DNA from: Vulcanimicrobiota bacterium
Lineage (GTDB): Bacteria; Vulcanimicrobiota; Vulcanimicrobiia; Vulcanimicrobiales; Vulcanimicrobiaceae
Direction: 5' to 3'
Assembly: GCA_013036105.1 (NCBI GenBank)
Contig: JAAXCX010000010.1
Span: 44,120 to 108,119 of the forward strand
Length of the DNA stretch: 64,000 nt
The notes under the pieces are model-generated. The model did no database searches. It saw only the letters and a program-made list of their open reading frames with translations, and was not told where the DNA came from. The translations under genes were made by a program, and so were the position numbers. Numbering within the stretch: the first letter of the stretch is position 1; every line of letters begins with the position of its first letter. Positions 33,126 through 43,669 of the stretch are shown piece after piece.

Positions 33126-34856
33126 ATGACGCGCCAACGCACGCTCGCGCGCCTAGCGTCGGACGCTCGGCCCCACCTTCCCAGTATCGTCACCGCCATC
33201 GTCCTGGGGACGATTGGCGGCTTGCTGGCGGTCGTGCCGCCGATCGGCTTGGGCCGGCTCTTGACCGGCGCCTTCGCGCGCGCGCCGAATCTACGCGAGC
33301 TCTACCTCTTGCTCGCCGTCATCTGGACGTCGCTCATCCTCGGCGCGTTAACGAACTACGGTTCGAGTTACCTGCTGTCGTCCAGCGGGCAGTCGCTCAT
33401 CGCGCGTTTGCGCGTGCGGACGTTTTCGCGCTTGCTGCATTTACCTTTGGGCGAATTCGACAAATGGCGGCCGGGAGAATTGATCTCCCGTTTCAACACG
33501 GACATGCAGATGATGACGGATGCGGTGACCATCTCGCTGCCGCAATTGATCACGACGTCGGTGACGTTCCTATCGTCCTTTGCGTACATGCTCTATCTGG
33601 ATTGGCTTCTCACGTGTTCGCTGATCATCATCGCGCCGTTGGTCTCGCTCGCGGCTTCGCGCTTTCAACGGCTCATTTCGAGCGCAACCACGCGTTCTCA
33701 GCAGCGCATCGCCGATCTGTCGGCGACGCTGGCCGAGGTGCTTGGGGGGCAGCGCGTCATCAAAGCGTTCGGCCGAGAGGCGTACGAGACGCGGCGGTTT
33801 GCAGCTCGCAACGACGAGTACTTCGCCACGTACATGAAGCTGACGCAGTTCATTCAGACGCAGCCGGTCGTGATCTCGGCGCTCACGTCCACGGCCGCCG
33901 CCGTCCTGATCTGGCTCTCCATCCATGAAGTTGTACTCGGCCGGCTCGACAGCAAGAACTTACTCGTCTATTTGATGTTACTGGTGAATCTGGTCAATCC
34001 CGTGAACCGGTTCGCTTCGTTTGTAGGGGAGCTGAGCAAGGCCGTCGTCGGTTCCGGGCGCGTCTATGAATTGTTGGACTTGCCCGTCGAGCGTGCCGAC
34101 AAGCCGGAGGCGGTTGCGCGGGCCGACGTGCGCGGCCGGATCCAATTCGAGAGCGTGGATTTCGCGTATGAACCCGGCGCACCGGTACTGCAGAACTTCA
34201 ACGCCACCATTGAGAGGGGCGAAATCATCGCCCTGGTCGGTCCGTCGGGAGCCGGCAAGACGACCATCGTGAACCTGGTGCCGCGTTTCTACGAACCGCA
34301 GGCGGGCCGGATTACGCTCGACGACATCGACCTCGCGGAGATGAGGTTGCGCGATTTGCGCGATGCGATCGCGATCGTCCCGCAAGAGGCGCAACTTTTC
34401 CGCGGCAGCATCGCCGAGAACATCCGCTACGGGCGCTTGGACGCGACCGACGAGGAAGTGCTCGCAGCCGCGCGTGAGGCGAACGTGGATGAATTCGCGA
34501 ACGGCTTTCCGGACGGGTACGCTACCGAGGTCGGCGAGCGCGGGGCGCGGCTCTCGGGCGGCCAGCGGCAGCGCGTCTCGATCGCGCGCGCCATACTGCG
34601 CGATCCGCGCATCCTTATATTAGATGAAGCGACGAGCGCGCTCGACAGCCATTCCGAGGCGCTCATCGAAAGCGCTCTCGATCAGTTGCTGGCCGGCCGG
34701 ACGACGCTCATCATCGCGCACCGCCTCTCAACGATCCGCCGCGCGAGCACCATCCTCTACATCGAAGCGGGCCGCGTGATCGAAATGGGCTCGCATGAAT
34801 CGCTGCTGGCTAGCGGCGGCGCCTACGCCCGTCTGCACGCCACGCAGTTCGCTTGA
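33126..34856 (+). CDS. ABC exporter, fused membrane and ATPase domains (MsbA-like)
   Basis: The 576-residue protein has a six-helix type I exporter domain (residues about 20-310) followed by an ATPase domain. The latter has Walker A GPSGAGKTTIVNL, signature LSGGQRQRVSIARAIL, Walker B ILILDEATSALD and the H-loop histidine in IIAHRLSTI. It probably works as a homodimer exporting lipid-linked or hydrophobic substrates. The downstream GT39 gene starts within its stop, hinting at an envelope role. Confidence 0.93.
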   Translation: MTRQRTLARLASDARPHLPSIVTAIVLGTIGGLLAVVPPIGLGRLLTGAFARAPNLRELYLLLAVIWTSLILGALTNYGSSYLLSSSGQSLIARLRVRTFSRLLHLPLGEFDKWRPGELISRFNTDMQMMTDAVTISLPQLITTSVTFLSSFAYMLYLDWLLTCSLIIIAPLVSLAASRFQRLISSATTRSQQRIADLSATLAEVLGGQRVIKAFGREAYETRRFAARNDEYFATYMKLTQFIQTQPVVISALTSTAAAVLIWLSIHEVVLGRLDSKNLLVYLMLLVNLVNPVNRFASFVGELSKAVVGSGRVYELLDLPVERADKPEAVARADVRGRIQFESVDFAYEPGAPVLQNFNATIERGEIIALVGPSGAGKTTIVNLVPRFYEPQAGRITLDDIDLAEMRLRDLRDAIAIVPQEAQLFRGSIAENIRYGRLDATDEEVLAAAREANVDEFANGFPDGYATEVGERGARLSGGQRQRVSIARAILRDPRILILDEATSALDSHSEALIESALDQLLAGRTTLIIAHRLSTIRRASTILYIEAGRVIEMGSHESLLASGGAYARLHATQFA

Positions 34857-36370
34857 AGTTTTCCCGGACGGGACTCACCTGGGCCCTCGCGGCGGTCGCG
34901 GTTCACGTGCTAGGAAACGCCCATTATGGGTTCTTCCGCGACGAGCTCTACTTTATCGTCTGCGGCCGACACCCGGCATTCGGTTATGTGGACCAGCCGC
35001 CGCTGACGCCGCTCCTGGCGGCGCTTTCTCAATCGTTGGGATTGTCGCTGTTCGCGCTGCGCGTCGTGCCGGCCATCTGCGCCGCGATTGCGACGTACAT
35101 AACATGCTTGCTGACCGAGGAGTTCGAGGGCGGTGTACTTGCGCAAAGCGTTGCCGGCCTCGTCATGATCGTGGCGCCGGAAATGATGTCGCTGGGATTC
35201 CGGCTCTCGCCGGATACGATCGAACTCTGCACGTGGCCCCTCATCGCGCTGTGGACGCTGCGGCTCACGCGGGGCGCGGATCCACGCTGGTGGCTTGCGG
35301 TCGGAGCCCTGACGGCTCTTGCAGGCTGGAGCAAATACACCGTCGGCTTTTTCATCGTGAGCTTGCTTGCCGGGATGCTCCTTACGCGGGAAAGGCGCGC
35401 GTTGAAAACGCCGTGGTTGGCCGCAGGCGCAATGCTGGCCGCGCTCTTGATTCTGCCGAATGTTCTGTGGCAAGCGCACCACGGGTATCCCATGCTGCAG
35501 TTGCTGGAAAACGACTATGGGAAATTCTTGCTCAAAGATCCGCCTTTTCCACTGCAGCAGATCGTGATCATGAGCCCGCTGCTTTCGGTCGTATGGCTAA
35601 CGGGATTGGTATGGCTGCTCTACCGGCGCGGCACGCGGTTTCTGGGAATCGCGTACGTCGCGCTCATCGGAGTAATGTGGGCGTTCGATGCCAAGAATTA
35701 CTACCCGGGTCCCGTCTATCCGTATTTGATCGCTGCCGGTGCCGTGCCGATCGAACAGTGGACTTCAGCGCACCGTTTTTGGCGCGCTGCAGCGGTGGCA
35801 GCGATCTTGGCCTTCGCGATACCGTCGACGCCGTTCGTTCTGCCGGTCTTGCCGCTCAAAACGTTCGTCGCCTATCAAAAAGCGCTCGGGCGTCTCTTTC
35901 ATTTACGTTTTCACGTCGATCGCAGCGCCGGCAACGACGTTCCGATTCAGTACTACGCCGATATGACGGGCTGGCCGGAGCTGGCGGCGGCTGTCGGAGA
36001 AGTTTATGCACGCTTGCCGGCCGGTGAGCGTACGCAAGCCGCGATTTTCACAAGCAATGCGGGCGAAGCTGCCGCGTTAGATGTGTACGGAAAGCCTTAT
36101 GGTTTGCCGACGGCTCTGAGCGGCAACAACAACTACTGGCTCTGGGGACCGCGCGGCTTTACGGGAAATGTGCTGATCGACGTGCACGGGAGTTTGCGGG
36201 AAGACCGCTCGCGTTTCGATTCAGTGACCCTCGCGACAGTCTTCCGCAACCCGTACGCGATGCCGTACGAAAATAACGTGCCAATTTATGTCTGCCGCGG
36301 AATCCACCGCCCGCTTGCGGGGCTCTGGCCGAAACTTCGGAACTACAGCTACGGTTTTGACCGGTTATGA
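34853..36370 (+). CDS. GT39-type (ArnT/PMT-like) membrane glycosyltransferase
   Basis: The 505-residue polytopic protein has the GT-C pattern. An acidic motif in FFRDELYFIVCGRHP follows the first membrane segment, then GYVDQPPLTPLLAALSQ, about ten further hydrophobic helices, and a C-terminal soluble domain (from about residue 350). Such enzymes transfer a sugar from a polyprenyl-phosphate donor outside the cytoplasm. It starts with TTG overlapping the ABC stop (TTGA). Confidence 0.88.
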   Translation: MKFSRTGLTWALAAVAVHVLGNAHYGFFRDELYFIVCGRHPAFGYVDQPPLTPLLAALSQSLGLSLFALRVVPAICAAIATYITCLLTEEFEGGVLAQSVAGLVMIVAPEMMSLGFRLSPDTIELCTWPLIALWTLRLTRGADPRWWLAVGALTALAGWSKYTVGFFIVSLLAGMLLTRERRALKTPWLAAGAMLAALLILPNVLWQAHHGYPMLQLLENDYGKFLLKDPPFPLQQIVIMSPLLSVVWLTGLVWLLYRRGTRFLGIAYVALIGVMWAFDAKNYYPGPVYPYLIAAGAVPIEQWTSAHRFWRAAAVAAILAFAIPSTPFVLPVLPLKTFVAYQKALGRLFHLRFHVDRSAGNDVPIQYYADMTGWPELAAAVGEVYARLPAGERTQAAIFTSNAGEAAALDVYGKPYGLPTALSGNNNYWLWGPRGFTGNVLIDVHGSLREDRSRFDSVTLATVFRNPYAMPYENNVPIYVCRGIHRPLAGLWPKLRNYSYGFDRL

Positions 36371-36385
36371 ACCAGGGAGGGTCTC

Positions 36386-36568
36386 ATGCTCGTGCTCACT
36401 CGCAAACCTAACCAATCGATCGTGATCGGCGAAGACGTTCGCATCCTCGTCGTATCGATCGAGCGCGACCAGGTCAAGCTCGGTATCGACGCACCACGCA
36501 ACCTCACCGTGCATCGTTCCGAAGTCAGCGACAAAATCAGGCAGAAGAATTATCCCGCGGGCTCATAG
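36386..36568 (+). CDS. csrA: Carbon storage regulator CsrA
   Basis: The 60-residue RNA-binding protein has the full CsrA core: MLVLTRKPNQSIVIGEDV, the RNA-contact residues around position 44 (RNLTVHRSEV) and the short C-terminal helix. It binds GGA motifs in mRNA leaders. A strong GGGAGG lies 6 nt before the ATG. It sits 15 nt after a GT39 gene; flagellar genes and fliW, its usual neighbours, are absent. Confidence 0.96.
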   Translation: MLVLTRKPNQSIVIGEDVRILVVSIERDQVKLGIDAPRNLTVHRSEVSDKIRQKNYPAGS

Positions 36569-36741
36569 TCCGGAGGCTGCTCCGGGGGTCCGGGCTCGGG
36601 CTGGTCCGGTGAGGCCGGCGGGTCGGACGGCCCCCAGCTGGGGAACGGCTGCGCGGGCGGCGGCAGCTGCTCCGGCTGGTCCGGCGGCGGGACGCTCGGC
36701 TGGCCGGGCGGCTCTATAGGCGGGCGGTACTCTGCAGTCAT
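36550..36741 (-). CDS. Small proline-rich protein (tentative)
   Basis: This 63-residue reading frame on the minus strand is very rich in proline (roughly two in five residues), with Glu, Asp and Gln between ([20 protein letters not shown]). It has no cysteine and no hydrophobic segment. It overlaps the csrA tail by 19 bp. It could be a disordered small protein or a chance GC-rich frame. It fills most of the interval between csrA and the rpsB promoter, where I see no other gene. Confidence 0.4.
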   Translation of the reverse strand: MTAEYRPPIEPPGQPSVPPPDQPEQLPPPAQPFPSWGPSDPPASPDQPEPGPPEQPPDYEPAG

Positions 36742-36777
36742 CAGCGGTATTTATTCCCATCCGCGCGCTGCCCGTGC

Positions 36778-36783
36778 TATAAT
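36778..36783 (+). promoter_or_regulatory. Extended -10 element upstream of rpsB
   Basis: TATAAT preceded by TGC (TGCTATAAT) is a perfect extended -10. No good -35 is seen 16-18 nt upstream, which extended -10 promoters tolerate. The predicted start is near 36790, giving a leader of about 110 nt before the rpsB TTG. Confidence 0.65.
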
Positions 36784-36789
36784 CGCGCG

Positions 36790-36898
36790 GCTGTGTTCGC
36801 ACAGCACACTTCACCCGGCACGGAGGCTGGGTGCGATGGCCTCACAGCGACCGGCGCCAGGATGGCCGCGGGTCCGAGGTCAGAAAGGTTTCTTTTCC
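36790..36898 (+). promoter_or_regulatory. rpsB leader: Structured 5' leader of rpsB
   Basis: The leader can form a perfect 6-bp hairpin with a TTCG loop (36790-36805, GCTGTG-TTCG-CACAGC) at the predicted 5' end. A second hairpin, CACCC...GGGTG, follows. A third GC-rich paired region near 36863 contains GGATGGCCGCGGGTCC. Autoregulation by S2 through the rpsB leader is known in other bacteria, but I cannot match this to a described leader family. Confidence 0.4.
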
Positions 36899-37686
36899 TT
36901 GTCCGTTATTTCGATGCGGGCGCTGCTCGAGGCTGGAGTCCACTTCGGCCATCAGACGCGGCGCTGGAATCCCAAGATGAAGCCGTACATCTTTCAAGAG
37001 CGCAACGGCATCTACATCATTAACCTCTCGCTCACCGTTCAAAAACTCCGCCAAACGTATGAAGCGGTGAAGCAGATGTCGCGCGACGGCAAAGTCGTGC
37101 TGTTCGTCGGCACCAAGAAGCAGGCGCAAGACGTCGTGCGTGAAGAGGCCGAACGCGCGGGTACGTATTACATCAATCAGCGATGGCTGGGCGGAACGCT
37201 GACGAACTTCGCGACGATACAAAAACGCATCTCGCGTTTGCGCGAGCTCGAGGGCATGAAGCAACAGGGCGATTTCGAGCGCCTTCCCAAAAAGGAAGTT
37301 GCAAAACTTCAGGACGAGATGTCGAAGCTCGAGCGCTTCCTGGGCGGCATCAAGGATATGCACCGCCTTCCGGACGCGATCTTCATCGTTGATCCAAAAA
37401 AAGAACGCATTGCCGTTCTCGAAGCGCGCAAACTCAAGATTCCGATTATCGCCGTGATCGACACCAACTGCGATCCCGACGAGATCGATTATCCGATCCC
37501 GGGCAACGACGACGCGATCCGTGCAGTCAAGCTCATGGTCTCCAAGATCGCCGACGCGATCATCGAGGGTAAGACCGAAACCGAGAGCTCGCTGGACGTC
37601 GCGGAAGACGGGGAAGCGAGCGTCGACTATACTGCGTACGAAGAGCCGGTGACGACACTGGCTGACGCCGAAGCTCGGGCGACAGC

Positions 37687-37690
<4 letters not shown>
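36899..37690 (+). CDS. rpsB: 30S ribosomal protein S2
   Basis: The 263-residue protein has the S2 blocks [44 protein letters not shown] and [20 protein letters not shown] set the start at TTG 36899 since the sequence then reads as the usual S2 N-terminus, with AAAGG about 10 nt upstream. An upstream in-frame ATG at 36836 would add unrelated residues from the leader. tsf follows with a 4-nt overlap. Confidence 0.96.
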
Positions 37691-39048
<1,358 letters not shown>

Positions 39049-39049
<1 letters not shown>

Positions 39050-39603
39050 TGGCCGACAGCTTTAAGGAAGCGGAAGGCAAGATGATCAAGTGCGTCGAGG
39101 CGACGCGCAGCGAATTCGCGGCGATCCGCACGGGCCGCGCGACCCCCGCCCTGCTGGACCGAATTCAGGTCGAGGCGTACGGCACGTCCGTGCCCCTCAA
39201 ACAGGTCGCAACGGTGAGCGCGCCCGATCCGCGGTCGCTGATGATCGTCGCCTTCGATCGCAACACGGTCGGCGACATTCGCAAGGCGATCGAGAAGAGC
39301 GATCTCGGGCTGAGCCCCAACGTCGACGGCGGCTCCGTTCGCCTTTCCATTCCGTCGCTGAACGAAGAACGCCGTAAAGACCTCGTGAAAATCGTCAAGA
39401 AGAAGGGCGAGGAGGGCAAGATCGCCGTTCGCAACGTCCGCCATAAAGTACACGACGATTTACGCGCGCAGCTCAAAGATCATGACATCACCGAAGACGA
39501 CAACAAGCGCATGCAGGACCAGCTGCAAAAAATGACCGATCGCTTCATCAAAGAGATCGATCAGCTGGTGACTGCCAAAGAAAAAGAAATCATGGAGGTA
39601 TAG
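39049..39603 (+). CDS. frr: Ribosome recycling factor
   Basis: The 184-residue protein has the RRF signature: AIRTGRATPALLDRIQVEAYG, PLKQVATVSAPDPRSL and the C-terminal helix bundle (RRKDLVKIVKKKGEEGKIAV). It splits post-termination ribosomes with EF-G. The last codons contain a GGAGG that could serve the next small gene. Confidence 0.97.
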
Positions 39604-39626
39604 CTCTGCTTGACGAGCTGGTCCTG

Positions 39627-39818
39627 ATGCCCGAAGTGCAGGTGCGGCGCCGGCTGGGCGTCCGCGTGGGCGCGCTTTCCGTCTTAGCCCCCGTCGGTTC
39701 GTTCGCCGGGAAAGGCACGCTGCGCGTTTTGCGCGTCTCCGTCAACGAGCGCAAGACAGGCTCAGATGACAATCTCGAACTTGTTTGCGGTTACGATGCC
39801 TACGAGAGGGTCAACTAG
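39627..39818 (+). CDS. Small protein between frr and uppS
   Basis: The 63-residue protein (from ATG 39627) is beta-rich and basic, with the block RRRLGVRVGALSVLAPVGSFAG. No family is recognised. A strong GGAGG at 39594-39598 is 7 nt before an in-frame CTG at 39606, whose frame would add LLDELVL, so a rare CTG start is possible. Its stop shares a base with the uppS GTG (TAGTG), supporting real translation. Confidence 0.6.
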   Translation: MPEVQVRRRLGVRVGALSVLAPVGSFAGKGTLRVLRVSVNERKTGSDDNLELVCGYDAYERVN

Positions 39819-40558
39819 TGGCGCGCGTTTTGCCTGCGCCGCAGGACCAGCTCGATCTGGCAAAGCTTCCCAAACATGTCGCGATCATCATGGACGGCAA
39901 CCGGCGCTGGGCGAAGCATCGCGGTCTGCCGGCGGTTGAAGGACACCGTCGTGGAATGCTCGCGCTGCGCGAGGTGACGCGCGCTTGCAGCGACTTCGGG
40001 ATTCCGATCTTGACCGTCTACGGCTTCTCCACGGAAAATTGGCGCCGCGATTCGACCGAAATCTCGTTGCTCTTGGATCTGTGCGTGTACTTTGCACAAA
40101 ACGAACTTGTCGAGCTCAGCCGCAACAACGTCCGCGTGAACGTCATCGGAGCCTACCGCGCGCTTCCACAAGCATCGCGCGATGCGCTGGATCGTTTAAT
40201 GGAGCGGACCGCTTCGAACACAGGCCTGTTGTTGAATTTAGCCGTGAACTACAGTGCTCGAGCGGAACTGCAGCGCGCGGTGGCGCAGATCGCAGGCGAC
40301 GTCGCAGCCGGCAAGCTGCGTCCCGACGAGATCGACGAAGCCAAGATCTCTTCGTATTTGTACACCGCCGACCAGCCCGATCCCGACATGCTCATCCGCC
40401 CGGGCGGCGAACACCGGCTTTCCAATTTTCTGCTCTACCAGGTCGCTTATACCGAGTTGGTGATGAGCGAAGTCTATTGGCCCGACTTCGGAAGGGACGA
40501 GTTCGTGCGGACGCTGCTTGAGTTTCAGAAGCGGCAACGCCGCTTCGGCGGAACGTGA
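39818..40558 (+). CDS. uppS: Isoprenyl (undecaprenyl) diphosphate synthase
   Basis: The 246-residue cis-prenyltransferase has VAIIMDGNRRWAKHRG (catalytic Asp near 25), YGFSTENWRR and the C-terminal LIRPGGEHRLSNFLLYQVAY. It makes the lipid carrier for cell-wall and polysaccharide synthesis. GTG 39818 is chosen for the overlap with the upstream stop. It overlaps cdsA by 4 nt. Confidence 0.95.
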   Translation: MARVLPAPQDQLDLAKLPKHVAIIMDGNRRWAKHRGLPAVEGHRRGMLALREVTRACSDFGIPILTVYGFSTENWRRDSTEISLLLDLCVYFAQNELVELSRNNVRVNVIGAYRALPQASRDALDRLMERTASNTGLLLNLAVNYSARAELQRAVAQIAGDVAAGKLRPDEIDEAKISSYLYTADQPDPDMLIRPGGEHRLSNFLLYQVAYTELVMSEVYWPDFGRDEFVRTLLEFQKRQRRFGGT

Positions 40559-41400
40559 ACGCCGTCCGGCCGGTTACCGCTCCGCCGGCCAATCCCGTAA
40601 CGGCCCGCCGCGTCCTGGTCGGAATCGCACTCGCCGTTGTCGGGCTTGGCTCAGTTTTTTTGCCCGTCGCGTTTTACGTCGTAGTTTTAGCCGTTGGAGC
40701 GATCAGCGTCTACGAGCTCGCGCGGCTCTGTGAGATTAAAGGCCAGCCGCTCGAATATCAAGTTGCGATTCCTGGCGTGCTGACCTATATTCTCCTGAGC
40801 ATTTTCAAGCTGTTGCCGCATTGGGAAGGCGCGCTGCTCGCGTCGGTCGTCCTCGTCGCGTTTTGGCTCGGCATGTACGGCGAGCAAAAGGGCTACTTCG
40901 CGCGGACCGCTTACACGCTGCTCGCCGTGCTCTACATCGGCAAGCTGTTAACGTATTTTATCTTCATCAGGCAAGTGCCGCGGACAGGTTTGGATTGGAC
41001 GCTCTTCGCGATCGTCCTGATCGCGCTGACCGACATTCTGGCAATGATCGTCGGCTCGCTCATCGGCCGTACGCCGCTCACGAAAATCTCTCCCAAGAAG
41101 ACCGTCGAAGGCGCGGCCGGCGCGCTCGTGCTCGTAACGGCCATCGGCGCGCTCATTGGCGCCAGTCCGTATCTTGGAATGCTGTGGTGGCAGGGCGCTG
41201 CGCTCGGAGCCGTGACGTGCATTGCCGCTCAGGCCGGCGACTTGGTGGAGTCGGCGCTCAAACGCGACGCCGGCGTCAAGGACAGCGGAACGGTCATTCA
41301 CGGGCACGGGGGCGTGCTGGACCGTTTCGATTCGTATCTGTTCGGCGGAATGGCGTTTTACGCGACGCTGCACGTTATCGGATTGCTTCCCCTTGCCTAA
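40555..41400 (+). CDS. cdsA: Phosphatidate cytidylyltransferase
   Basis: The 281-residue membrane enzyme makes CDP-diacylglycerol. It has about eight hydrophobic segments and the family signature at the end: AAQAGDLVESALKRDAGVKD followed by IHGHGGVLDRFDSYLF. It starts with GTG. The dxr gene begins 8 nt before its stop. Confidence 0.95.
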   Translation: MNAVRPVTAPPANPVTARRVLVGIALAVVGLGSVFLPVAFYVVVLAVGAISVYELARLCEIKGQPLEYQVAIPGVLTYILLSIFKLLPHWEGALLASVVLVAFWLGMYGEQKGYFARTAYTLLAVLYIGKLLTYFIFIRQVPRTGLDWTLFAIVLIALTDILAMIVGSLIGRTPLTKISPKKTVEGAAGALVLVTAIGALIGASPYLGMLWWQGAALGAVTCIAAQAGDLVESALKRDAGVKDSGTVIHGHGGVLDRFDSYLFGGMAFYATLHVIGLLPLA

Positions 41401-42529
41401 GCGCGTCGCAATTCTCGGAAGCACCGGGTCGATTGGGACGCAAGCGCTCGACGTCATCGCGCGCCATCCCGATCGTTTCACCGTAGCCGGGCTTGCAGCC
41501 GGAAAGCAGATCGAAAAACTGCGCGAGCAGGCGGAACGCTTCGGTGTAAAGGTCGCCGCGTCGGCGGATGAGGGTCCGGCCGGATTGTTGCGTGTGGCGG
41601 TCGAGTCGAAGCCCGACGTATTGCTGGCCGCCACCGACGGATTCGTTGCTTTCGATGCAGTCTTCGCCGCGGTCGAATGCGGGATCGACGTTGCCGTCGC
41701 CAACAAAGAGTTGATCGTCGCGGCCGGCGACCTGCTGATGGCCGCTGCGGCAAAATCCGGATCGCGGATCGTGCCGGTCGATTCGGAACACTCCGCAATC
41801 TTCCAGTGCCTGGTCGGTGAAAGCCGCGATCGCGTCCACTCGATCGTATTGACCGCGTCGGGCGGTCCGTTCTGGCGGAAAACGAAAGACGAGATCCAAA
41901 ATGCGCAAGTGGAGGCGGCGTTAACGCATCCGACGTGGCAGATGGGTGTTAAGAATACGGTCGATTCCGCAAGCATGATGAATAAAGGTCTCGAGGTCAT
42001 CGAAGCGAGCCGGCTCTTCGGATTTCCCGGCGAGAGGATCGGCATACTCGTTCATCCTCAATCGATCGCGCACGGCATCGTGATCTTCAGCGACGGCAAC
42101 GTTAAAATTCAGGCCGCGGCCCCCGACATGAGGTTACCCATTGGATATGCTTTAGCGTTTCCAGACCGGTTAAGCGGCACTAACGGCAGTGATCCGCTGC
42201 AAGCCATCGGCGCGCATCCCCAGGCGTCCGCCCTGCGTTTCGATTTTGAGCGGCCCGACCCGGACCGGTTTCCATGCGTTGGCCTCGCGTACGAAGCACT
42301 GGAGCAGGGCGGGACCATGCCGGCGGTGCTCTCGGCCGCAAACGAAATCGCCGTGCATGCGTTTGTAGAGGGTAAGATCGGCTTCGGGCAGATTCCCATC
42401 GTTATCGCCGAGGCGCTCTCGTCGGCCATGGTACGCGAGGTGAACCTCGCGACGCTGCGGCAAGCCGACGCTCAAGCTCGCGACGACGCGCGTGCGGCGG
42501 TCAACGCGGCGCGCCGCGTAAAGGTGTAA
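41393..42529 (+). CDS. dxr: 1-deoxy-D-xylulose 5-phosphate reductoisomerase
   Basis: The 378-residue enzyme carries out the second step of the MEP isoprenoid pathway. It has the NADPH loop ILGSTGSIGTQALDVI at the N-terminus, ANKELIVAAGD, VDSEHSAIFQCLVGE, LTASGGPFW and NTVDSASMMNKGLEVIEA. TTG 41393 is chosen because it precedes the conserved start. An earlier in-frame ATG would read cdsA out of frame. Confidence 0.96.
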   Translation: MPKRVAILGSTGSIGTQALDVIARHPDRFTVAGLAAGKQIEKLREQAERFGVKVAASADEGPAGLLRVAVESKPDVLLAATDGFVAFDAVFAAVECGIDVAVANKELIVAAGDLLMAAAAKSGSRIVPVDSEHSAIFQCLVGESRDRVHSIVLTASGGPFWRKTKDEIQNAQVEAALTHPTWQMGVKNTVDSASMMNKGLEVIEASRLFGFPGERIGILVHPQSIAHGIVIFSDGNVKIQAAAPDMRLPIGYALAFPDRLSGTNGSDPLQAIGAHPQASALRFDFERPDPDRFPCVGLAYEALEQGGTMPAVLSAANEIAVHAFVEGKIGFGQIPIVIAEALSSAMVREVNLATLRQADAQARDDARAAVNAARRVKV

Positions 42530-42535
42530 ATCGAA

Positions 42536-43669
42536 GTGGTGATGCTGGCAGTAATTACTCTCACGAGCGTCGCGAAAATCGCGTTGTTTTTGTTCGTGCT
42601 GTCCGTGTTGGTTGTGCTGCACGAGTACGGGCACTTCATTCTCGCGCGTTTGAGCAACGTCCGCGTGCTGGAATTTTCCGTCGGCTTCGGTCCGAAGCTC
42701 GCCGGCTGGACCAGCAACCGCAGCGGTACCGCATATTCGCTGCGGGCACTGCCGCTCGGCGGGTACTGCGCGATGCACGGCGAGGACAACAAAACGTCCG
42801 AAGCCGAGTTGCAGCGGGATTTCCGGCAGGAAGCGCCGGTCTACGACGACGATAATTTTCAGGCCAAGAAACCCTGGACGCGGTTGGCGATCATCGCGGC
42901 CGGGCCGGTCGCGAACTTCATTCTCTGCCTGGCAATCCTGTTCGTTAGCGCAATCGCGTTCGGCGTGCAAAGCGATAAAGTTCAGCCCCGCATCGGACCG
43001 CTGACTCCGAATTATCCGGCGCAGCGCGCGGGCATGCGCGCCGGCGATCGCATTATTTCCGTCAATGGCGCCGCGGTCTTGGGCGGTGACTCGCTCATCA
43101 AAACGATCCATGGATCGCTCGGAAAAACTCTGCGCGTGACGTTCGACCACAACGGCGAGCAGCGCACGGTGACGGTGACGCCGATCCGCTGTCCGGCTCC
43201 GCAAGAGAATCAGGGATGCCTGGGCTTTTCGCCGGTTGCGGTTTTTGAGCGCGTCGGACTCGGGCAAGCCACGCAATCGGCGCTCGAGAATTTCGTCTTC
43301 ATCGGACGGCAAACATTCGGGAGCCTAGCGCTCCTGGTGAGTCACCCGCGGCAATACTTTCCTCAGCTGAGCGGGGCGGTGGGCATGGGCCGCGCGGCGA
43401 TGTCGATTCAAGACTTCGGCTGGGGTCCGTACTTCTTTTTTGCGGCGCTCATCTCGTTTGCGCTCGGGCTATTCAACCTGCTGCCCCTTCCGGCGCTGGA
43501 CGGCGGAAGAGCGGCTTTCATCGTTGCGGAGCTCATACGCGGAAAACCCGTCGATCCGGAGAAGGAAGCAATCGTGCACATCACGGGCTTCGCCGTGCTG
43601 ATCGCACTCATGCTCGTCATCAATTTTTATAACGTCTTGCAGATCTATCAAGGAAAAGGTCCGTTTTGA
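42536..43669 (+). CDS. rseP: Site-2-type membrane metalloprotease RseP
   Basis: The 377-residue protein has the zinc motif VVLHEYGHFILAR (HEYGH near 28-32) within the first membrane helix and one PDZ domain (about 140-215, AGMRAGDRIISVNGAAV). The second zinc motif is FNLLPLPALDGGR (LDG). It cleaves anti-sigma factors or signal peptides in the membrane. Starts at GTG 42536, GTG 42539 and ATG 42542 are all possible. It may process the anti-sigma protein at 29.7 kb, but that is speculative. Confidence 0.93.
   Translation: MVMLAVITLTSVAKIALFLFVLSVLVVLHEYGHFILARLSNVRVLEFSVGFGPKLAGWTSNRSGTAYSLRALPLGGYCAMHGEDNKTSEAELQRDFRQEAPVYDDDNFQAKKPWTRLAIIAAGPVANFILCLAILFVSAIAFGVQSDKVQPRIGPLTPNYPAQRAGMRAGDRIISVNGAAVLGGDSLIKTIHGSLGKTLRVTFDHNGEQRTVTVTPIRCPAPQENQGCLGFSPVAVFERVGLGQATQSALENFVFIGRQTFGSLALLVSHPRQYFPQLSGAVGMGRAAMSIQDFGWGPYFFFAALISFALGLFNLLPLPALDGGRAAFIVAELIRGKPVDPEKEAIVHITGFAVLIALMLVINFYNVLQIYQGKGPF

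Noticed and set aside
36836..36898. N-terminal extension of S2 from ATG 36836
   Set aside because: The added residues do not resemble S2 and the DNA there is better explained as a structured leader.
40948..42045. Minus-strand open frame of 365 codons over cdsA/dxr
   Set aside because: Both sense genes are unambiguous; the antisense frame has no domain.
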